Shown here: piece by piece, positions 7,927-11,782 of the stretch
How positions within the stretch are numbered: position 1 is the stretch's first letter
How the letters are laid out: every line of letters starts with the position of its first letter
Assembly: GCA_050485905.1 (NCBI GenBank)
Contig: JBJHCH010000115.1
Span: 1-11,782, forward strand
Reading direction: 5' to 3'
Length of the DNA stretch: 11,782 nucleotides
Origin: JAWLCA01 sp050485905
GTDB taxonomy: Bacteria; Pseudomonadota; Alphaproteobacteria; Rhodobacterales; Rhodobacteraceae
Made by a program: the position numbers and the translations under genes
The notes under the pieces: model-generated
The model's input: only the letters and a program-made list of their open reading frames with translations
The model's database searches: none
Told to the model about the DNA's origin: nothing

Positions 7927-9464
7927 CCCAGCATCTCCTCGAGCCGGTCCAGCCCCTCGGCAATCTCGGCCTCGATGGCGCGCAGCTCGGCGATGATCTC
8001 GCGCGGCGGGGCGTGGTCCACCGCCGCGTGCTCCACCTCCTTGTAGCGGTTGAGCGACAGGTCCCAGCTGCCGGTGGCCGCGATCTCCGCGGCCGGCACC
8101 ACGAAGCTTTGCGCCGTGCGCGGCCGGTCCCGCTCCGCGCCGTCGCGGGCGGACCAGCGCGCCAGGATGTCGGGCAGGTTGTTCCGGGCGTGGTCGTCCC
8201 CGGTTAGCGGCTCGGCCGGGGTTGCGCCCAGTTTGCCGTCGTCCAAGAGCGGCGTGCGCTTGTCATCCAGGCTGAAGCCGTCGGCCGTCATGTCGTAGAA
8301 CCACACTCCATCGGTGCCGCCGACACCGGTCCTGGTGAAGATGACGATGGCGCAGGACACTCCCGCATAGGGCCGGAACACGCCCGAGGGCAGCTTGATC
8401 ACCGCATCGAGCTTGTGATCCTCGACCAGCATGCGCCGGATGTCCTTGTGCGCCTTGCTTGACCCGAACAGCACGCCATCAGGCACGACCACGGCGGCGC
8501 GGCCGCCCACGCGCAGCAGGCGCAGGAACAGCGCCACGAACAGCAGTTCGGTCTTCTTGGTCTTGACGAGCTTCAGCAGGTCCTTGGCCGTGGTGTCGTA
8601 GTCCAGCGACCCGGCGAAGGGCGGGTTGGCCAGGATCAGCGAATACCGCCCGGCATCGTCGGCGTGATCCTCGGCCAGGCTGTCGCGGTAGCTAACATCC
8701 GGATCCTCGACCCCGTGCAAGGTCATGTTCATCGCGCCGATGCGCAGCATGGTGCTGTCGAAGTCGAAGCCGTGAAACATGCCGCCGTGGAAATGCCGCC
8801 GCAGTCGGTCGTCGCGCAGCATCCGGGGATGGTGGTCGCGCAGGTATTCGCCCGCCGCCACCAGAAAGCCGCAGGTGCCCGCCGCCGGGTCGCAGATCAC
8901 GTCCTCGGGCGTCGGCGCCATCAGGTTCACCATCAGGTTGATGATGTGCCGGGGCGTGCGGAACTGGCCGTTCTGGCCTGCACTGGCGATCTTGCCCAGC
9001 ATGTATTCATAGACATCGCCCTTGGTGTCGCGATCCTCCATCGGGATCCGGTCAAGCATGTCAACGACCTTGGCCAGCAGCGCGGGGTTCGAGAAGCCGA
9101 GGCGCGCGTCCTTCATGTGGCGGCCGTAGCTCGCGCCCTCGTCGCCCAGGCTGCGCAGAAAGGGAAAGACGTGTTCGTCCACGACCTCCATCATCACCCG
9201 CGCCTCGAAGTGCCGGAACCGCGACCAGCGCAGATCCTCATAGGGGCGGCCCTTGGGATCGTTGCCTTCGGGGAAGATCCGCCGCTCCATCGCGATGCCG
9301 AGCGCGCGGGCCTTGTTCTCTTCCAGCGTGTGCAGGTCGTCGAGGCGCTTGATGAACAGAAGGTAGGTGATCTGCTCGATCACCGAGAGCGGGTTCGACA
9401 CGCCGCCTGACCAGAAGGCATTCCAGATCTGGTCAACCTGGCTTCGTATCGAACCCGTCAGCAT
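7923..9464 (-). CDS. hsdM: Type I restriction-modification methyltransferase subunit M (HsdM)
   Basis: N6-adenine DNA methyltransferase of 513 residues. Two HsdM with one HsdS form the modification enzyme, and adding HsdR gives the restriction complex. The N-terminal helical HsdM domain spans about 1-140. The SAM-dependent catalytic domain includes GQFRTP at 166-171, motif I DPAAGTCGF at 192-200 (S-adenosylmethionine binding) and motif IV NPPF at 280-283 (catalysis). The C-terminal tail from about 470 is helical and probably packs on HsdS. The ATG at 9464 follows a purine-rich stretch, GGGGGAAG, 3 bases upstream. This is the first gene of the minus-strand operon, so the promoter should lie in the divergent region at 9465-9700; I see no convincing -35/-10 pair there. 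Length and motifs match the family well and no defect is visible. Confidence 0.96.
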   Translation of the reverse strand: MLTGSIRSQVDQIWNAFWSGGVSNPLSVIEQITYLLFIKRLDDLHTLEENKARALGIAMERRIFPEGNDPKGRPYEDLRWSRFRHFEARVMMEVVDEHVFPFLRSLGDEGASYGRHMKDARLGFSNPALLAKVVDMLDRIPMEDRDTKGDVYEYMLGKIASAGQNGQFRTPRHIINLMVNLMAPTPEDVICDPAAGTCGFLVAAGEYLRDHHPRMLRDDRLRRHFHGGMFHGFDFDSTMLRIGAMNMTLHGVEDPDVSYRDSLAEDHADDAGRYSLILANPPFAGSLDYDTTAKDLLKLVKTKKTELLFVALFLRLLRVGGRAAVVVPDGVLFGSSKAHKDIRRMLVEDHKLDAVIKLPSGVFRPYAGVSCAIVIFTRTGVGGTDGVWFYDMTADGFSLDDKRTPLLDDGKLGATPAEPLTGDDHARNNLPDILARWSARDGAERDRPRTAQSFVVPAAEIAATGSWDLSLNRYKEVEHAAVDHAPPREIIAELRAIEAEIAEGLDRLEEMLG

Positions 9465-9696
9465 CGTCTTCCCCCGCCGTCTGCCGCGTGACCGTAGCCA
9501 AGCGGGCAGGGGGGTTCAACCTCGACCGGACCCGTCTCCGATCCTTCCCCGCACCGCCGCTCACCGCCGCATTTTCCCTTGTTTCCGGAGCTGGTTGAAA
9601 ACGGGCCGGATCATCCACATTCGATGCACCTCGCCCGTTCTCAACATTTTCCGCGGGCTTCCTCAACTTCCTTCCACCAATGACGGATTCGGGCTT

Positions 9697-9714
9697 TCGC
9701 CTTCAACCAGGCGA
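9697..9714. repeat. Inverted repeat, 6-bp stem
   Basis: A perfect inverted repeat TCGCCT/AGGCGA encloses the 6-base loop TCAACC. It sits 13 bases before the much longer hairpin at 9728-9773, so the two may form a tandem structured element upstream of the small gene at 9853. Confidence 0.45.
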
Positions 9715-9727
9715 TCGGAGGGAGCAT

Positions 9728-9773
9728 CTCCGCTTCCGGCTGGCGCAGCTTGCGACACCAGCCGGAAGAGGAG
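9728..9773. repeat. Long inverted repeat, 15 paired bases with one mismatch
   Basis: The core is a perfect 11-bp inverted repeat, CTTCCGGCTGG at 9733-9743 and CCAGCCGGAAG at 9758-9768. After a single G/A mismatch it is extended by CTCC (9728-9731) and GGAG (9770-9773). The loop can itself pair as CGCA/TGCG. No T-run follows on either strand, so it is not an intrinsic terminator. Possible roles are an operator, a structured 5' leader of the small plus-strand gene, or a recombination or transfer site; the sequence does not decide. Confidence 0.6.
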
Positions 9774-9852
9774 ACGCCCCCAGAAAGACAGGAGAGGCAG
9801 CGCAGCATGACCCCGCCCGACTTCGGCGGAGAACGCAACAAGAGAGATGAGA

Positions 9853-10203
9853 ATGGCGTTCGATTTTCCACCCCCCGCGCTTGCAGACCTTCAGAGCTAC
9901 TTCATCGACCATCACTCCTCCCTGCGGAGTGCAGCCACACTGCTGGGCGGTCCAGATGCCGCGCGCAGGGCCGACAGGCTGAGCCAGGCTGTCGCCGACG
10001 CGCGTGGAATGACCCGCCGTTTGCGTGGTGAACTCGACTGGTTGCTCGGGTTGCTGACACTTCGCCATGTGCATGACTTCGACTGCCCCGAGGCGGATTG
10101 CTTCGCACTGATCGATCCCGCCTCGCCGGTTGTCGAAGAGATCTGCCTGCTGACGGAGGCTCTTGCTTCCCTGTGCGAGGAGGTCGGTTCAAGGGCTGCC
10201 TGA
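9853..10203 (+). CDS. Small protein of unknown function (116 aa)
   Basis: I do not recognise the family. The protein starts MAFDFPPPALADLQ and is mostly predicted helical and cytosolic: an N-terminal helical region at about 10-55 with many Arg/Ala, a Leu-rich segment near 60-70 (LDWLLGLLTLRHVHDF), then an acidic C-terminal helix pair (VVEEICLLTEALASL). There is no signal peptide or convincing membrane segment. Two cysteines lie five residues apart (CPEADC). The ATG at 9853 has GAGAG 6 bases upstream; an in-frame ATG at 9847 is possible. It is the first of two small plus-strand genes beside the restriction-modification operon, preceded by a strong hairpin. A regulatory or accessory role in the island is possible but unsupported by any motif. 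Confidence 0.65.
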   Translation: MAFDFPPPALADLQSYFIDHHSSLRSAATLLGGPDAARRADRLSQAVADARGMTRRLRGELDWLLGLLTLRHVHDFDCPEADCFALIDPASPVVEEICLLTEALASLCEEVGSRAA

Positions 10204-10310
10204 CAACGCATCCTGCCGCGGCGGCGACCGCGGCCTTGTACGGGCGGCGATCCTGTCGCCCGTTCTGACCGCGGTCATGGTGACCGCTGGCGTGAAACCC
10301 GGAGGATCAC
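10204..10310. repeat. Dyad-rich spacer between two small genes
   Basis: This 107-bp gap holds several inverted repeats: GCCGCGG/CCGCGGC (10215-10221 and 10228-10234), a bulged stem CGGGC...GCCCG (10241-10262), and the 10-bp palindrome GACCGCGGTC (10267-10276). GACCGC recurs three times. The palindrome could be an operator ahead of the next gene; the others could be RNA structure. Confidence 0.4.
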
Positions 10311-10724
10311 ATGATCACATCACGCGACGAACAGATCAGAAGAACAGCGGTCAACGCGCTTCAACAGGGACGTGCGCTCGCCGACGCGCTGTCCAACCTT
10401 GCGACGCTGCCGAAGGCAGTCGGATCGGCGAGTTGGGACGACGGGCTCCGTGCCCTGGAAAGTGGCGACATTCTCGCCACGGATGTGGCAGGTCTTGTCT
10501 CTCATGCCAGAACCGTCCTGATGCACCACCTTGATCAGCATGGCCCGAGTTACGGGACGCTGGTGTTCACCCGGTGTTCGGACGACTATCCGCTGGCTCA
10601 TCCCGAAGGCGAACGCCTGCGTCAGGTTGCGGAACTGCTGAAGTTCTTCACCAGGTCGCGACAGGAGTTGATCGATCTGCAGCAAGCCGACCGGCTCCTG
10701 GCGACCTCCGGCCTGAAGGCCTGA
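10311..10724 (+). CDS. Small protein of unknown function (137 aa)
   Basis: I do not recognise the family. The start is well supported: GGAGG at 10301-10305 lies 5 bases before the ATG. The protein is soluble and mainly helical (N-terminal helices about 3-30 and 40-75). A short, probably less helical centre around 75-100 (GPSYGTLVFTRCSDDYP) is followed by a long C-terminal helix region (GERLRQVAELLKFF and onward). No transmembrane segment, nuclease or DNA-binding motif is evident. It follows the unknown gene at 9853 on the same strand, separated by a spacer full of dyads, and is closed by a GC-rich hairpin. The two proteins share only a general layout, so common descent is not shown. The gene is likely real given its ribosome binding site and balanced composition. 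Confidence 0.72.
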   Translation: MITSRDEQIRRTAVNALQQGRALADALSNLATLPKAVGSASWDDGLRALESGDILATDVAGLVSHARTVLMHHLDQHGPSYGTLVFTRCSDDYPLAHPEGERLRQVAELLKFFTRSRQELIDLQQADRLLATSGLKA

Positions 10725-10730
10725 GGACGG

Positions 10731-10763
10731 CCGCTGGCCGGCCGCAAGAAGGTCGGCCAGCGG
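10731..10763 (+). terminator. GC-rich hairpin after the small gene, possible terminator
   Basis: A perfect 10-bp inverted repeat, CCGCTGGCCG at 10731-10740 and CGGCCAGCGG at 10754-10763, begins 7 bases past the stop codon of the preceding gene. Position and strength fit a transcription end, but no T-run follows, so it would be non-canonical or serve to stabilise the 3' end. Confidence 0.45.
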
Positions 10764-11127
10764 TGCCTGCGCGAGCCATGATGCATCGAGATTCGCGCCA
10801 AGTGGTGCGCAGGACGGAAGCTGAAATGGTACGCATGATCCCGCGCCCATACGGCAGTGGACGGTCATGGCAATCCTGACTGACTCGGGGACGCGACGTC
10901 CGCCAAGTCCGCTCCACAGGGGATGGTGAACCTTGCAGCAAATCGCGGCAGCGCGCTGACACGGTGGCGGTCGATACCGCGATGGCGGGGTTCGGGCGAT
11001 CCATTCGCCGTTGGGCGGAGCGGCTTCGGGTCGCCCATTCGGGGCGGCGGCGCAAGCATTTTCCGTTTCTGGGAGAGGAACCCATGTCCCTGCCATCGAG
11101 GAGATCGAGCAGAAAAGGACGTCTGAA
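10764..11127. other. Intergenic region upstream of the excisionase-like gene
   Basis: About 360 bp in which I see no credible gene. Short dyads occur, such as GCGGT/ACCGC at 10967-10980. Two loosely similar stretches at 10993-11007 and 11027-11041 share CGGG and CCATTCG. An ATG at 11084 has a ribosome-binding-like GGAGAGGAA just upstream but opens a frame that does not encode the helix-turn-helix domain. Promoters and binding sites for the recombination genes are expected here but cannot be pinpointed. Confidence 0.35.
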
Positions 11128-11502
11128 ATGGCGCAACAGTCCAGCAAAATTCGCCGCGCTTCCGGATCGGAGAAACGGGCCAATATCCTTTCAGACATCA
11201 GTCCCCGCATCCGCGTCAGAGAGCTGGCGCCACTGCTGGGGCTGCAATGTCGAACGGTGACCCAGCACGCCGCGGCGGGGCGAATCCCGAGCGCCAGAAA
11301 ATTCGGCGATGTCTGGACTTTCGATGCGGAGGTGATCCGCAATTGGTTGACTGAGAAGGAATGTGACAAGTGTCAAATGTCTATCGCCCCAAAGGAACGC
11401 GAAACTACCATTACCGCGTCCGGATCAACGGCGTCGAGCACCGCGGATCGCTTCAAACAACTCATCGGCGCACGGCGGAAACCCTCGCGAAGCGCCGCAT
11501 AG
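11128..11502 (+). CDS. Excisionase-like helix-turn-helix DNA-binding protein
   Basis: A 124-residue protein whose residues 29-75 match the MerR/excisionase-type helix-turn-helix: RVRELAPLLGLQCRTVTQHA, then GRIPSARKFGDVWTFD and VIRNWL, the usual pattern of two helices, a wing and a final helix. Such proteins bend DNA at attachment sites and steer an integrase toward excision, or repress its gene. The ATG at 11128 is chosen because AAAAGGA lies 8 bases upstream. The next gene starts at 11370, inside this one, so residues 81-124 are read from the same DNA as the integrase N-terminus in another frame. That tail is low in complexity and may be unimportant. The position directly ahead of an integrase supports an excisionase or directionality role. 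A general transcription regulator is the alternative. Confidence 0.78.
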   Translation: MAQQSSKIRRASGSEKRANILSDISPRIRVRELAPLLGLQCRTVTQHAAAGRIPSARKFGDVWTFDAEVIRNWLTEKECDKCQMSIAPKERETTITASGSTASSTADRFKQLIGARRKPSRSAA

Positions 11503-11696
11503 CCGAACTTCGCGGCTCGGCTTCGAGGGGCGAACTCGACTGGAGGTTCTGCCGTGCTTTCGTCGAGTTCGAGGAGCAGCTTTCCTCCGAGCAGGCCGGA
11601 TGGTCCGCGCAAACGTCCACGAGATATCGCTGCAGCCTGCTGCAGATCGGCCGGGTGAACCGCCCCGGGTTTACCGGAGAGTGCGTGGTTCAATGA
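11370..11696 (+). pseudogene. int: Phage-type integrase, truncated by an IS3-family insertion
   Basis: Only the N-terminus of a tyrosine integrase remains. The start is GTG at 11370 with AAGGA 9 bases upstream. Residues 1-50 (SNVYRPKGTRNYHYRVRING and following GSLQTTHRRTAETLAKRRI) are typical of the arm-binding domain. Residues 55-95 (LDWRFCRAFVEFEEQLS, WSAQTSTRYRCSLLQIG) begin the SAM-like core-binding domain. After codon 95 the sequence enters the IS terminus at 11656, and 13 IS-encoded residues precede a stop. The catalytic domain is therefore absent and the product should be inactive. The rest of the gene may continue beyond the IS outside the window. Partner of the overlapping excisionase-like gene. 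It could be a simple insertion or a later deletion remnant; one end alone cannot tell. Confidence 0.8.
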
Positions 11697-11782
11697 TTAG
11701 GCTGCTTTTTCGGCAGCGTTCAAGTGTGCGTAGAATGCCTCCTCTGCTTCGTGCGGCGTGATGTAGCCGATGGCGCTGTGCA
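11656..11782 (-). mobile_element. IS3-family insertion sequence end (partial)
   Basis: The presumed terminal inverted repeat begins TGAACCGCCCCGGGTTT at 11656, and a transposase C-terminus runs toward it on the minus strand, stopping about 41 bases inside the end. This spacing and the TG start are usual for IS3-family elements. The other end and the target duplication lie outside the window. Confidence 0.8.
11697..11782 (-). CDS. IS3-family transposase (OrfB) C-terminus, partial
   Basis: The last 27 codons of a DDE integrase-core transposase enter from the right edge on the minus strand and end at TAA (11697-11699). The visible residues include HSAIGYITPHEAEEAF, matching the HSALGYLSP-type ending common in IS3-family OrfB proteins, followed by a basic and alanine-rich tail. 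The catalytic residues lie outside the window, so integrity cannot be judged. Confidence 0.82.
   Translation of the reverse strand, partial: HSAIGYITPHEAEEAFYAHLNAAEKAA

Larger units (their letters stand above)
9465..9852. other. Divergent intergenic region, no confident gene
   Basis: This 388-bp stretch separates the minus-strand restriction-modification operon from the plus-strand small genes, so it should hold promoters for both directions. A TTGAAA at 9595-9600 resembles a plus-strand -35 box, but no good -10 box sits 16-18 bases later. The right half holds two strong hairpins, annotated separately. A well-placed ribosome binding site (AGGAGAGG, 9790-9797) precedes an ATG at 9808 whose frame is out of phase with the gene starting at 9853. 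Confidence 0.5.

Noticed and set aside
9641..9871. A 76-codon frame on the minus strand across the hairpin region, ending in a basic, Trp-rich segment
   Set aside because: The tail looks somewhat protein-like, but the start is a GTG without a clear ribosome binding site, the frame runs through both hairpins, and I recognise no family. Left as unlikely rather than excluded.
10993..11041. Possible direct repeats upstream of the excisionase-like gene
   Set aside because: The two 15-base stretches share only 11 positions, and the central four bases differ; in GC-rich DNA this is too weak to call iterons or binding sites.
1..11782. CRISPR arrays, tRNA or rRNA genes
   Set aside because: No regularly spaced repeats and no recognisable tRNA or rRNA sequence were seen on either strand.

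Overview
This GC-rich window (often 65-70% G+C, apart from a segment near 6.8-7.3 kb) looks like accessory DNA from a high-GC proteobacterium. The codon usage, the compact hsdM-hsdS-hsdR operon and the IS3-type insertion sequence end suggest an alphaproteobacterium, perhaps Rhodobacterales. The lineage is an inference; no rRNA or core gene is present to fix it.

Layout. (1) 1-3246, plus strand: two large, translationally overlapping tyrosine recombinase genes. The first enters from outside the window, so at least part of this recombination module lies upstream. (2) 3294-9464, minus strand: a complete type I restriction-modification operon transcribed hsdM, hsdS, hsdR. hsdM and hsdS share a GTGA overlap and hsdR follows after 57 bp. 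The operon converges on the second recombinase with only 47 bp between the two stop codons. (3) 9465-9852: a non-coding divergent region with two neighbouring hairpins, one of them long. (4) 9853-10724, plus strand: two small genes of unknown function separated by a dyad-rich spacer, the second followed by a perfect 10-bp hairpin. (5) 11128-11655, plus strand: an excisionase-like helix-turn-helix gene overlapping the start of a phage-type integrase gene. (6) 11656 to the window end: the terminus of an IS3-family element, which cuts the integrase after 95 codons and continues outside the window.

Interpretation. The restriction-modification operon is a defence cargo between two unrelated recombination modules: a multi-recombinase module on the left and an xis/int module on the right. 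The modification and specificity subunits would methylate host DNA at a bipartite recognition sequence, and HsdR would translocate and cleave unmodified foreign DNA. The right-hand integrase is broken by the IS, so the island can no longer leave through that enzyme unless it is helped in trans. The two small genes and the long hairpin next to them are the parts I cannot assign to a known family. They are the best candidates for something undescribed, but the sequence alone gives no function.
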